Below the pieces are notes generated by a model. The model made no database searches. It worked only from the letters and a program-made list of their open reading frames with translations, and had not been told where the DNA came from. Position numbers and translations under genes: made by a program. Shown in pieces: positions 14,756 to 22,279 of a stretch of 40,312 bases of DNA. Position 1 is the first letter of the stretch; each line of letters begins with the position of its first letter. The stretch lies in contig NZ_MUZA01000059.1 in the NCBI RefSeq assembly GCF_021442385.1, positions 1 through 40,312 on the forward strand, read 5' to 3'. The DNA comes from Micromonospora sp. MH99. GTDB lineage: Bacteria > Actinomycetota > Actinomycetes > Mycobacteriales > Micromonosporaceae.

Positions 14756-15900
14756 CAGGCGCCCGCCTTGGCCAGCCGGGCCTCGATCGCGTCGCCCAGG
14801 CGCTCGCGCAGCTCCTCGACCGGGATCTTGTTGATCACCTCGGCGAAGAAGCCGCGGACCACCAGTCGGCGGGCCTCACCCTCCGGGATGCCCCGGGCCA
14901 TCAGGTAGAACAACTGCTCGTCGTCGAAGCGGCCGGTCGCGCTGGCGTGGCCGGCGCCGGCGATCTCGCCGGTCTCGATCTCCAGATTGGGTACGGAGTC
15001 CGCCCGCGCGCCGTCGGTGAGCAGCAGGTTCCGGTTGATCTCGTACGTGTCGGTGCCGGTCGCCTCGGCCTGGATCAGCACGTCGCCCACCCAGACGGTG
15101 TGCGCGTCCGCGCCCTGCAGGGCGCCCCGGTAGCCGACGTAGCTGCGGCAGTCCGGAACGTTGTGGTCGACGAGCTGCCGGTGCTCCAGGTGCTGGCCCC
15201 CGTCGGCGAAGTAGACGCCGTACAGCTCGGCCTCGCCGCCCCGACCGGTGTACTCCACGCTGGTGAACTGGCGCACCAGGTCACCGCCCAGGCTCACCTG
15301 CACGTGCGTCACCCGGGCGTCGCGGCCGAGCTTGAACTTGAGGTGCTGCGCCTGCACCGCGTCCGGTGCCCAGTCGGCCACGGTGACCAGGGTCAGCTTG
15401 GCCCCGTCGCCCACCGACACCTCGACGTTGTCCGCCAGGGTCGCCGAGCCGACGTGCTCCAGCACCAGCGTCAGCTCCGCGAAGCGGCCCACCTCGACGA
15501 AGGTGTGCCCGAAGGCCAGACCCTCGCCACCGTCGCCGACCACCCGCACGCTCACCGGGGCGCCCACCACGACATCGCTCGCGACCGAGAACAGCAGCGC
15601 CTGCCCGGCGCCGCCGTACGCGAGCGCGCTGACCCGGTCGACCGGGGTGAGCACGCTGCCCACCCGCGGGTCGTCGGTGCCGATGCGCTCGATGGCCACG
15701 CCCTCGGGCAGCTCGCCGTACTCGTGCCGGACCGTGCCGGTACCGGCCTGCGCGTCGCCGGCGAGGCCGCGCAGTCGCTTGAGCGGGGTGAAACGCCACT
15801 CCTCCTCCAGGCCGGTGAGGGCCGGGAAGTCGGCGACGTCGTACGAGCGCAACGCCTGCGACTTGGTGCTGGGCGGTGGCGCGGAAGCCTGGGTAGTCAT
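14755..15900 (-). CDS. sufD: SufD, Fe-S cluster scaffold subunit
   Basis: This 381-residue SufD has a diverse N-terminus, a central parallel beta-helix and a conserved C-terminal helical region. The tail LFYLMARGIPEGEARRLVVRGF, with the preceding SATGRFDDEQ, is diagnostic of the SufB/SufD family. His and Gln residues in DGGQHLEHRQLVDHN lie in the region that faces SufB. ATG at 15900 has AAGGAAG upstream. An in-frame extension to 16536 would run antiparallel through sufB and is rejected. It is separated from sufB by 92 nt holding a modest hairpin near 15945-15974, and it overlaps the Rieske start (TGATG). Confidence 0.95.
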   Translation of the reverse strand: MTTQASAPPPSTKSQALRSYDVADFPALTGLEEEWRFTPLKRLRGLAGDAQAGTGTVRHEYGELPEGVAIERIGTDDPRVGSVLTPVDRVSALAYGGAGQALLFSVASDVVVGAPVSVRVVGDGGEGLAFGHTFVEVGRFAELTLVLEHVGSATLADNVEVSVGDGAKLTLVTVADWAPDAVQAQHLKFKLGRDARVTHVQVSLGGDLVRQFTSVEYTGRGGEAELYGVYFADGGQHLEHRQLVDHNVPDCRSYVGYRGALQGADAHTVWVGDVLIQAEATGTDTYEINRNLLLTDGARADSVPNLEIETGEIAGAGHASATGRFDDEQLFYLMARGIPEGEARRLVVRGFFAEVINKIPVEELRERLGDAIEARLAKAGA

Positions 15901-15992
15901 GTCTTCCTTGGTCTGTCTGTTCCGTGACGACGAGGTTGGGGCAGGGTGCGGGCGGGCCGAGGTTCCGGCCCGCACCGCGGGCGGAGGCGGCG

Positions 15993-17423
15993 TCAGCCGA
16001 CCGCGCCCTCCATCTGAAGCTCGATCAGGCGGTTCAGCTCCAGGGCGTACTCCATCGGGAGCTCCTTGGCGATCGGCTCGATGAAGCCACGGACGATCAT
16101 GGCCATCGCCTCGTCCTCGCTCAGACCCCGGCTCATCAGGTAGAAGAGCTGGTCGTCGCTGATCTTGGAGACGGTCGCCTCGTGCCCCATCGACACGTCG
16201 TCCTCGCGGATGTCGACGTACGGGTAGGTGTCCGAGCGCGAGATGGTGTCGACCAGCAGCGCGTCGCACTTGACCGTGCTCCGGCTGTGGTGCGAACCCT
16301 CCAGCACCTGCACCAGACCGCGGTACGAGGTGCGGCCGCCGCCACGGGCGATCGACTTGGAGATGATGGACGAGGAGGTGTGCGGCGCGGCGTGCACCAT
16401 CTTGGCGCCCGCGTCCTGGTGCTGGCCCTCGCCGGCCATCGCCACCGAGAGCACCTCGCCCTTGGCGTGCTCGCCGGTCATGTAGACCGCCGGGTACTTC
16501 ATCGTCACCTTGGAGCCGATGTTGCCGTCGACCCACTCCATGGTCGCGCCCTCATGGCAGACGGCGCGCTTGGTGACCAGGTTGTAGACGTTGTTCGACC
16601 AGTTCTGGATGGTCGTGTACCGGCAGCGCGCGTTCTTCTTGACGATGATCTCCACGACGGCGCTGTGCAGCGAGTCCGAGGAGTAGAGCGGCGCGGTGCA
16701 GCCCTCGACGTAGTGCACGTACGCGCCCTCGTCGACGATGATCAGCGTCCGCTCGAACTGGCCCATGTTCTCCGTGTTGATCCGGAAGTAGGCCTGCAGC
16801 GGGATCTCCACGTGCACGCCCTTCGGCACGTAGATGAACGAGCCACCGGACCAGACGGAGGTGTTCAGGGCGGCGAACTTGTTGTCGCCGACCGGGATCA
16901 CCGTGCCGAAGTACTCCTTGAAGACGTCCTCGTGCTCGCGCAGCGCCGTGTCGGTGTCCAGGAAGAGGACGCCCTGCTCCTCAAGGTCCTCACGGATCTT
17001 GTGGTAGACGACCTCGGACTCGTACTGCGCCGCGACACCGGCGACCAGACGCTGCTTCTCCGCCTCCGGGATGCCCAGCCGGTCGTAGGTGTTCTTGATG
17101 TCCTCGGGCAGGTCCTCCCAGCTGGTGGCCTGCTTTTCGGTGGACCGCACGAAGTACTTGATGTTGTCGAAGTCGATGCCGGTGAGGTCCGCGCCCCAGG
17201 CCGGCATCGGCTTGCGGCCGAACAGCCGCAGACCCTTGAGGCGCAGGTCGAGCATCCAGGCCGGCTCGTTCTTCTTGGCCGAGATGTCCCGCACCACTGC
17301 CTCGTTGATGCCACGCTGGGCGACCGCCCCGGCGGCGTCCGGGTCGGACCAGCCGTACTCGTAGCGACCCAGGGCGGCGAGCTGCTCTTCCTGGGTCAGG
17401 GGCTGGACGATCTGCTCGGTCAT
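15993..17423 (-). CDS. sufB: SufB, Fe-S cluster scaffold subunit
   Basis: This 476-residue SufB is the core scaffold that receives sulfur and holds the nascent cluster. Recognisable blocks include the N-terminal ERGINEAVVRDISAKKNEPAW-like segment, FIYVPKGVHVEIPLQAYFRI, YVHYVEGCTAP with its conserved Cys, and the C-terminal YLMSRGLSEDEAMAMIVRGF. Length and order are normal for the family, and no intein is present although SufB is a known insertion target. ATG at 17423 overlaps the sufR stop by 4 nt (ATGA), with GAGGA about 8 nt upstream. Scaffold production is therefore coupled to that of its repressor. Confidence 0.96.
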   Translation of the reverse strand: MTEQIVQPLTQEEQLAALGRYEYGWSDPDAAGAVAQRGINEAVVRDISAKKNEPAWMLDLRLKGLRLFGRKPMPAWGADLTGIDFDNIKYFVRSTEKQATSWEDLPEDIKNTYDRLGIPEAEKQRLVAGVAAQYESEVVYHKIREDLEEQGVLFLDTDTALREHEDVFKEYFGTVIPVGDNKFAALNTSVWSGGSFIYVPKGVHVEIPLQAYFRINTENMGQFERTLIIVDEGAYVHYVEGCTAPLYSSDSLHSAVVEIIVKKNARCRYTTIQNWSNNVYNLVTKRAVCHEGATMEWVDGNIGSKVTMKYPAVYMTGEHAKGEVLSVAMAGEGQHQDAGAKMVHAAPHTSSSIISKSIARGGGRTSYRGLVQVLEGSHHSRSTVKCDALLVDTISRSDTYPYVDIREDDVSMGHEATVSKISDDQLFYLMSRGLSEDEAMAMIVRGFIEPIAKELPMEYALELNRLIELQMEGAVG

Positions 17424-18217
17424 CTATCTGTCCTCACAGTGGTGACGGGATTACCGGATTGAGCGCGGCCCGGCTGGGTCGGGATGTGCGTGGTGCACAC
17501 CCCGTCGCCGTGCGCGATGGTGGCCAGGCGCTGTACGTGGGTGCCGACCAGACGGGAGATCACCGCGGTCTCGGCCTCGCACAGCTGGGGAAACTCGGCG
17601 GCCACGTGCGCCACCGGGCAGTGGTGCTGGCAGAGCTGGCCGCCGGAGGCGATCGTGGTCGCGTTGGCAGCGTAACCCTCGGCGGTGAGCGCTCCGGCGA
17701 GTGCCTCAGCCCGCGCGAGGGGGTCGTCGCCGGCGTCCTCCATGGCGGCGCGGCAGCGCGTCTCCAGTGCGGACACCTGCTCGGTGGCGAACGCCTCGAC
17801 CGCGTCCGGGCCTCCGCTGCGGGCGATCCAGCGCAGCGCGGCGGTGGCCATGTTGTCGTAGTGGTGTGTGCCACAGCGGACCCGGGCCGCGTCGGTCAGC
17901 ACGAACACCTTGGCCGGACGCCCCCGACCGCGGCTCCCCCGCACCGTCTGGTCGCGGGCGACGACGTCACCGTCGGCGAGCATCGCGTCCAGGTGCCGGC
18001 GGATCGCCGCCGGGCTGAGGCCGAGCGCCAGACCGAGCTGCGCGGCGGTGGTCGCGCCCCGCTCCAGCAGCAGCTGGGTGACGCGGTCCCGGGTGGAGAT
18101 CTCCGTCGTGGCGCCGCCCAGCGCGGACGACGAGGCCCCGATGAGGGCGGACGCGGACGCGCCGACGGCCTGGGCAGCCGTCGGCTGGTGCCCGGAGAGC
18201 GCCGCCGCGTTTTTCAC
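17420..18217 (-). CDS. sufR: SufR-type Fe-S-sensing repressor
   Basis: This 265-residue regulator has a winged helix-turn-helix at about 43-90 (TTAAQLGLALGLSPAAIRRHLDAM). A C-terminal sensor region is rich in cysteines at about 115, 155, 196, 200 and 213. The CQHHCPVAHVAAEFPQLC spacing matches the cluster ligands of SufR. SufR proteins carry an Fe-S cluster and repress the suf operon when clusters are sufficient. The first 38 residues are an Ala/Ser-rich tract of unclear role. The GTG at 18217 lacks a ribosome binding site but lies 7 nt after a -10 box, suggesting a leaderless mRNA. It is first in the operon. Confidence 0.9.
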   Translation of the reverse strand: MKNAAALSGHQPTAAQAVGASASALIGASSSALGGATTEISTRDRVTQLLLERGATTAAQLGLALGLSPAAIRRHLDAMLADGDVVARDQTVRGSRGRGRPAKVFVLTDAARVRCGTHHYDNMATAALRWIARSGGPDAVEAFATEQVSALETRCRAAMEDAGDDPLARAEALAGALTAEGYAANATTIASGGQLCQHHCPVAHVAAEFPQLCEAETAVISRLVGTHVQRLATIAHGDGVCTTHIPTQPGRAQSGNPVTTVRTDR

Positions 18218-18230
18218 AACGCCAACGTTA
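18217..18230. promoter_or_regulatory. Possible SufR operator (CAAC-N6-GTTA)
   Basis: The plus-strand sequence CAAC-GCCAAC-GTTA covers the sufR start codon and -10 box. From memory, Streptomyces SufR binds CAAC-N6-GTTG, so this would match seven of eight conserved bases. A repressor here would block RNA polymerase. The overlapping palindromes TTACGTAA and GTAATTAC just beside it (18227-18238) are an alternative site. Confidence 0.35.
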
Positions 18231-18253
18231 CGTAATTACCCGGAGGGTCGCAA
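18225..18253 (-). promoter_or_regulatory. Promoter of the suf operon
   Basis: On the minus strand, TTGCGA (18248-18253) and TAACGT (18225-18230) are separated by exactly 17 bp. They fit -35 and -10 boxes for the main actinobacterial sigma factor. The -10 ends 7 nt before the GTG of sufR, predicting transcription from the start codon itself. Confidence 0.55.
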
Positions 18254-18320
18254 ACCCGGGCCCCGGTGATCCGAACCACCGGGCCGGCGGAGTCGGACGA
18301 ACCTCGAGCACTACGGTGCG

Positions 18321-18326
18321 TAGGAT
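18321..18326 (+). promoter_or_regulatory. Putative -10 element of a leaderless promoter for ctaA
   Basis: TAGGAT fits TANNNT and ends exactly 7 nt before the GTG at 18334, mirroring the arrangement of the divergent sufR promoter. This argues against the upstream in-frame GTG at 18316, which would precede the promoter element. Confidence 0.45.
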
Positions 18327-18333
18327 TTGGGCC

Positions 18334-19278
18334 GTGAACCGCATCGTCCGTCCGGTCTCCGGTCTCCTGCTGCGCCGCCTCGCGCTCGCCTCGATCATCG
18401 CGAACGTGGCCATCGTCGTCACCGGCGGGGCGGTCCGGTTGACCGCGTCGGGCCTCGGCTGCCCCACCTGGCCCCGGTGCACCGACGACTCGTACGTCAC
18501 GACACCCGAGATGGGCGTGTACGGCGTCATCGAGTTCAGCAACCGGATGCTCACCTTCGCGGTGGGCCTGATCGCGCTGGCCACCGTGCTGGCCGTCCTG
18601 GCATACCGGCCCCGCCGCCGCGGGGTGCTGACCCTCGCCGTCGCCGTCTTCCTGGGCATTCCCGCCCAGGCGGTGATCGGTGGCATCACGGTGCTCACCA
18701 ACCTCAACCCGTGGGTGGTCGGGCTGCACTTCCTCGCCTCGATGGCGGTGCTCGCCGCCGCGTACGCCCTCTGGCGGCGGGTCGACGAACCGGACGCCCC
18801 GACGGTCGCCGTGGTGCCCTCCCCCCTGCGCACGCTGGCCCGGGTCACCACCGGCGTCACCGTCGCGGTGCTGGTGATCGGCACCTGGGTCACCGGCAGC
18901 GGCCCGCACGCCGGCGACCATGGCGCGGCCCGCAACGGACTGGACCCGGAGTCGATCTCCCAGGTGCACGCCGACGGCGTCTTCCTGCTGATCGGCCTGT
19001 CGGTGGCGTTGATCTTCGCGTTCCGCGCGGTCGGCGCGGCGCGGGCCACCCGCGCCGCCGTCGTCCTGCTCGCGGTGGAGCTGGGTCAGGGGCTCATCGG
19101 CTTCGTGCAGTACTTCACCCACGTGCCGGCGATCCTGGTCGGCGCGCACATGCTCGGCTCGTGCCTGGTGCTGCTGGCCGCCCTCTCGGTCCAGTGGTCC
19201 ACCCGCGAACGCCGCCCGGTGGCATCGGCGCCGCAGGCCACCGCGACCGAGGTCGAAGCCGTCCCGGTCACCGCCTGA
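18334..19278 (+). CDS. ctaA: Heme A synthase (COX15/CtaA family)
   Basis: This 314-residue protein with about eight membrane helices is of the CtaA/COX15 type. It oxidises the C8 methyl of heme O to give heme A for cytochrome aa3 oxidase. Conserved landmarks are GGAVRLTASGLGCPTWPRC near 27-45, with the Cys pair of bacterial CtaA, an Asn-Arg in EFSNRMLTF, a His in GLHFLASM, and a later VTGSGPHAGDHGA block with His residues. The start follows the promoter argument. The divergent suf operon supplies Fe-S clusters, and the product partner ctaB lies about 2 kb downstream on the other strand. Confidence 0.9.
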   Translation: MNRIVRPVSGLLLRRLALASIIANVAIVVTGGAVRLTASGLGCPTWPRCTDDSYVTTPEMGVYGVIEFSNRMLTFAVGLIALATVLAVLAYRPRRRGVLTLAVAVFLGIPAQAVIGGITVLTNLNPWVVGLHFLASMAVLAAAYALWRRVDEPDAPTVAVVPSPLRTLARVTTGVTVAVLVIGTWVTGSGPHAGDHGAARNGLDPESISQVHADGVFLLIGLSVALIFAFRAVGAARATRAAVVLLAVELGQGLIGFVQYFTHVPAILVGAHMLGSCLVLLAALSVQWSTRERRPVASAPQATATEVEAVPVTA

Positions 19279-19369
19279 CACCGCACCGAGCACCCGCCAC
19301 CCGCGCCCCGCAGGCGCAGGCCCGCGCCCGAGCACCCCGTCACCCCGCGCCCGGCCGTCACCCCGCGGC

Positions 19370-19465
19370 GATCTTGCACTTTCCTCAAGATCTACACAAC
19401 ATCGGGGATGTTGCTGCTTCCCGGCCGGGCGAGGCAGCAACATCCCCGATGTTGCGCGGATCTTC
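19370..19465. repeat. AAGATC-bounded nested palindrome, copy B (80 nt plus an adjoining inverted GATCTTG)
   Basis: The 80-nt core (19386-19465) aligns base for base in layout with the element at 10912-10991. Its two arms pair over about 30 nt, and each contains an intact palindrome: CAACATC-GGG-GATGTTG on the left and CAACATC-CCC-GATGTTG on the right. An additional GATCTTG at 19370-19376 pairs with the left end CAAGATC (19386-19392), so the element looks composite. It lies between the convergent ends of ctaA and the ATP-grasp gene and could terminate both. The remaining spacer (19279-19369) is C-rich with CCCGCGCCC repeats. Confidence 0.85.
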
Positions 19466-19506
19466 GAGGTACGCCCACGGCCAGGCGGCGGGGTGGGAGA
19501 TCAGGC

Positions 19507-20421
19507 TCAGCGGGTCAGGTGGGTGGCTATCGCGGTGGCGAGGCGATCGGGGGCGCCGTCGGCGTACCCGATGAAGAGCGACGGCTCGGTCAGCTCCAGT
19601 TCGACCAGGACCGGGTCGCCGTCCGGGCCGGGGATCAGGTCGACCCGGGCGTAGAGCAGTCGACGCGTGCCACCGGGCACCGCGGCGAGGGTCCGCTCGG
19701 CGACCGCCAACTGCTCGGGGTGCGCGGCTCGGGAGCTGATCTCCTCGGCCTTGTAGAGACCGTCCGGGCCGAGATCCGGGCCGGTCAGCATCGGGCCCTT
19801 GCGGATGGCGTGGCTGTACGCGAGCCCGTCCGGGCCGGCCAGGAAGAGCAGCGCGGTCTCGCCCTCGCTGTCGACGGCGCTCAGGTACGGCTGGACCATC
19901 GTCGTGCGGCCGGCGGCGGAGAGGCGGTGTACGTGGGCGCGGGCCAGGTCGCGGTGCTCCGGGTCGGCCAGGTCGTACCGGCCGGTGTCCTGGCTGCCGG
20001 CGCTGACCGAGGGCTTGAGCACGTACTCGCCCGTCCCGGCGGGCGGCGACCAGGTCTCCCCCGGCTCGACCCAGGACGTCGGCACGGTCGGCACCCCGGC
20101 GGCGCTCAGCTCGGCCAGGTAGCGCTTGTCGGTGTTCCACCGCACCACGTCGGCCGGGTTGACCAGCGCGGGCACGGACGCGGCCCAGGCGACGAACTCG
20201 TCGCGGCGCAGGGCGTAGTCCCACGGTGAGCGGAGCACGACGAGGTCGTACGAGGACCAGTCGACGGCCGGGTCGTCCCAGACGACCGCCTCGGCGGCGA
20301 TCCCCCGGGCGCTGAGCGGGTCGAGGACGAGACGGTCGTCGGGGTCGAGGTTGACCAGCTCGGTGCAGGTGACGAGAGCGACCCGGGGTTCCCCCCGGGT
20401 CGACTGGTGGTGGTTGGTCAA
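19507..20421 (-). CDS. ATP-grasp domain protein (DcsG/RimK-like)
   Basis: This 304-residue protein has an ATP-grasp ligase layout. The N-terminal lobe reads RVALVTCTELVNLDPDD, then VVWDDPAVDWSSYDLVVLRSPWDY. The ATP-binding strand YVLKPSVSAGSQDTGRY follows, and the metal-binding C-terminal segment LLYARVDLIPGPDGDPVLVELELTEPSLF carries the expected Asp and Glu residues. I recall this architecture as resembling DcsG of cycloserine biosynthesis and uncharacterised glutathione synthase-like proteins. No biosynthetic partners are nearby, so the substrate is unknown. The only sensible start is TTG at 20421, since no ATG or GTG occurs in the conserved N-terminus. It follows the hypothetical gene by 14 nt and was probably transcribed with it. 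Confidence 0.75.
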   Translation of the reverse strand: MTNHHQSTRGEPRVALVTCTELVNLDPDDRLVLDPLSARGIAAEAVVWDDPAVDWSSYDLVVLRSPWDYALRRDEFVAWAASVPALVNPADVVRWNTDKRYLAELSAAGVPTVPTSWVEPGETWSPPAGTGEYVLKPSVSAGSQDTGRYDLADPEHRDLARAHVHRLSAAGRTTMVQPYLSAVDSEGETALLFLAGPDGLAYSHAIRKGPMLTGPDLGPDGLYKAEEISSRAAHPEQLAVAERTLAAVPGGTRRLLYARVDLIPGPDGDPVLVELELTEPSLFIGYADGAPDRLATAIATHLTR

Positions 20422-20435
20422 TTCAGCTGTCTATC

Positions 20436-20771
20436 TCAACGGGCCATCGTGCGCCGGGCCATCGACCGCCAGAGGTCGTTGCTCGGTCGCATCTGGTCCA
20501 TCAGTTCACGCTCCCAGGCGTTCTCGACGGTGACTCCCGCCTTGGCGCACGCCTCCCGAGCGGTGACGGTGTCCTCGGCGAACTGGTCGCCCCACTCACC
20601 GTCGGCGCCCACGAGGACGATCCGTGCGCCGCGCTTACCGACGTACTCGATGACGGCCTTCGCGCCGCCGTGCGCGGCGGCGAACGACTGAAGGCCTGCG
20701 ACCAGGCCGTGCGGGGCCTGCTCGCCGGCGGTCTGCTCAGCCGTCAGCGTCGTATCGGAACCATCTGCCAT
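20436..20771 (-). CDS. Conserved-looking hypothetical protein
   Basis: This is a 111-residue soluble protein of unknown function. A Thr/Ala/Gln-rich N-terminus is followed by GLVAGLQSFAAAHGGAKAVIEYVGKRGARIVLVGADGEWGDQFAED, which predicts an alpha-beta unit. A C-terminal helical part rich in Arg and Met follows (ELMDQMRPSNDLWRSMARRTMAR). ATG at 20771 is preferred over an in-frame start at 20861. The upstream part of that longer frame is in AT-richer, non-coding-like DNA. It is the first gene of a pair with the ATP-grasp gene. I do not recognise a family. Confidence 0.6.
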   Translation of the reverse strand: MADGSDTTLTAEQTAGEQAPHGLVAGLQSFAAAHGGAKAVIEYVGKRGARIVLVGADGEWGDQFAEDTVTAREACAKAGVTVENAWERELMDQMRPSNDLWRSMARRTMAR

Positions 20772-21060
20772 GACGCGAAGCCTAAGCAGAGTTGCACTCG
20801 CGCGTGCGAGAACCATGAACCTTTTGTGATGCCAATTACCTACAGGTTTAAGGATGAGCACAGACTTCCTGTCCGGTTATATCCGGACTTTCCTGCACTA
20901 ATCACTTGGGCAAATCAGGGTTCACCACCCGCAGGTTGAGTCGATCCGACTCATGGCGAAAGTTACTCTCATGTGACGTTAAACCCGGACAACTCATCCA
21001 CGACCATGATTAGTCTGCGGATTTCCGGTGCACCGCCGCGGGACGTCCGCGCGACAGGCG
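20772..21060. other. AT-richer spacer with two operator-like palindromes
   Basis: This 289-nt spacer between ctaB and the hypothetical gene has a visibly lower GC content than its surroundings. It contains GTCCGG-TTATAT-CCGGAC (20871-20888) and TGAGTCG-ATC-CGACTCA (20937-20953), both short inverted repeats of operator size. The 20771 gene's promoter probably lies here, but I cannot assign -35/-10 boxes with confidence. No gene is evident. Confidence 0.5.
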
Positions 21061-22014
21061 TCAGATCAGCGCGTCGAGCGCGACGGCCACGAAGACGATC
21101 GTCAGGTACGTCGTCGACCAGTGGAACAGCCGCATCGGCTTGACCGCCTCGCCGCGGGTCGCCCGCCGGCAGAGCCGGTGCGCCTCGACGATGAAGATGG
21201 CGCCCACGACGAGGGTCGGCACGCCGTAGATCGCGCTGAGGCCCAGCGGCCAGACCGCGAGGGAGGTGAGCACGGTGAGCCACGCGAAGATCAGGATCTC
21301 GGCGTTCACCCGCCGGATGGAGGCCACCACCGGCAGCATCGGGATACCGGCGCGGGCGTAGTCGTCCTTGTACTTCATGGCGAGGGGGTAGAAGTGCGGC
21401 ATCTGCCAGAAGAAGACCACGGCGAACAGGCCCCAGGCCGCCGGGGCGAGCCCGCCGGTAACCGCCGCCCACCCGATCAGCACCGGAGCGGCCCCGCAGG
21501 CGCCACCCCAGAACGTGTTCGTCGGCGTGGAGCGCTTGAGCCAGAGCGTGTAGACGACGTCGTAGTAGACGATCGCGGCGAGCGTCAGCCCAGCGGCGAG
21601 CAGGTTGGTGAACGCCGCCATCAGGACGATCGAGATCGCCGCCAGCACCAGGCCGAAGACGAGCGCGCTACGCGGCGACACCGTGTGCGCCGGCAGCGGA
21701 CGCCGCTTGGTCCGCCGCATCAACTGGTCGATGTCCCGGTCGATGTAGCAGTTGAGCACGCTGGCCGCCCCCGCGGCGAGCGAGCCACCGATGAGCACCA
21801 CTGCCATCAACCACAGCGACGGCAGACCCCCCTCGGCGAGCATCATCGCCGGGACGGTGGTGACCAGCAGCAGTTCGACGATGCGCGGCTTGGTGAGCGC
21901 CACGTACGCCGACACGATCGCGCGCACGTCCCGCCGCGCCACCGGACCCTCGGCCGCCCGGGCCGGGGACTGCCCGGCGGGGTTGCTCGCGGGGCGCTCG
22001 GTGATCATGCTCAC
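21061..22014 (-). CDS. ctaB: Protoheme IX farnesyltransferase (heme O synthase)
   Basis: This protein of about 317 residues is a UbiA-type prenyltransferase that attaches farnesyl to heme B, giving heme O for CtaA. It has multiple membrane helices, the first motif ALTKPRIVELLLVTTVPAM, an Asp-rich NCYIDRDIDQLMRRT that binds the prenyl diphosphate, and the loop VVYTLWLKRSTPTNTFWGG. GTG at 22014 is chosen because AAGGTGG lies 6 nt upstream. ATG at 22008 is the alternative, two codons later. It is divergent from tkt, as often seen in actinobacteria. A -10-like TAGTGT on the minus strand lies at 22090-22095. Confidence 0.92.
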   Translation of the reverse strand: MSMITERPASNPAGQSPARAAEGPVARRDVRAIVSAYVALTKPRIVELLLVTTVPAMMLAEGGLPSLWLMAVVLIGGSLAAGAASVLNCYIDRDIDQLMRRTKRRPLPAHTVSPRSALVFGLVLAAISIVLMAAFTNLLAAGLTLAAIVYYDVVYTLWLKRSTPTNTFWGGACGAAPVLIGWAAVTGGLAPAAWGLFAVVFFWQMPHFYPLAMKYKDDYARAGIPMLPVVASIRRVNAEILIFAWLTVLTSLAVWPLGLSAIYGVPTLVVGAIFIVEAHRLCRRATRGEAVKPMRLFHWSTTYLTIVFVAVALDALI

Positions 22015-22230
22015 GGATTGCCACCTTCCGGCATCGGCACGGGGAGATCGAGTCGGGCGGGGCCCACTTGCGACCGCACACCGACCCACACACTACGCGT
22101 TGTCGTTTTGGCTGCCCGGCCGACCCGACAACGGTGCGGGCCGTCACACCACCGGGTTGAACGACTCGCTGCCCTGTCCCGTACCGCAGACCATGCAGAG
22201 ATCCCCGGGCGGACGTTTAGTCACGCTCGA

Positions 22231-22236
22231 TAGGGT
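22231..22236 (+). promoter_or_regulatory. Putative -10 element for the tkt operon
   Basis: TAGGGT fits TANNNT and would give a leader of about 37 nt containing the GAGGAG ribosome binding site before tkt. The -35 is not clear. The same 265-nt spacer (22015-22279) also serves ctaB and holds an 8-bp inverted repeat, CGTTGTCG (22098-22105) with CGACAACG (22126-22133). Confidence 0.35.
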
Positions 22237-22279
22237 CACCAGTGAGGGTTCCGCCCATCTGCCGAGGAGCACAACCATC

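Noticed and set aside
14755..16536. A sufD product extended upstream to 16536
   Set aside because: The extra 210 residues read through the sufB coding region in another frame and look random. A good ATG with a ribosome binding site exists at 15900.
19507..20421. Cycloserine biosynthesis, suggested by the DcsG-like ATP-grasp protein
   Set aside because: None of the other cycloserine genes is present, and the fold is shared by many unrelated ligases.
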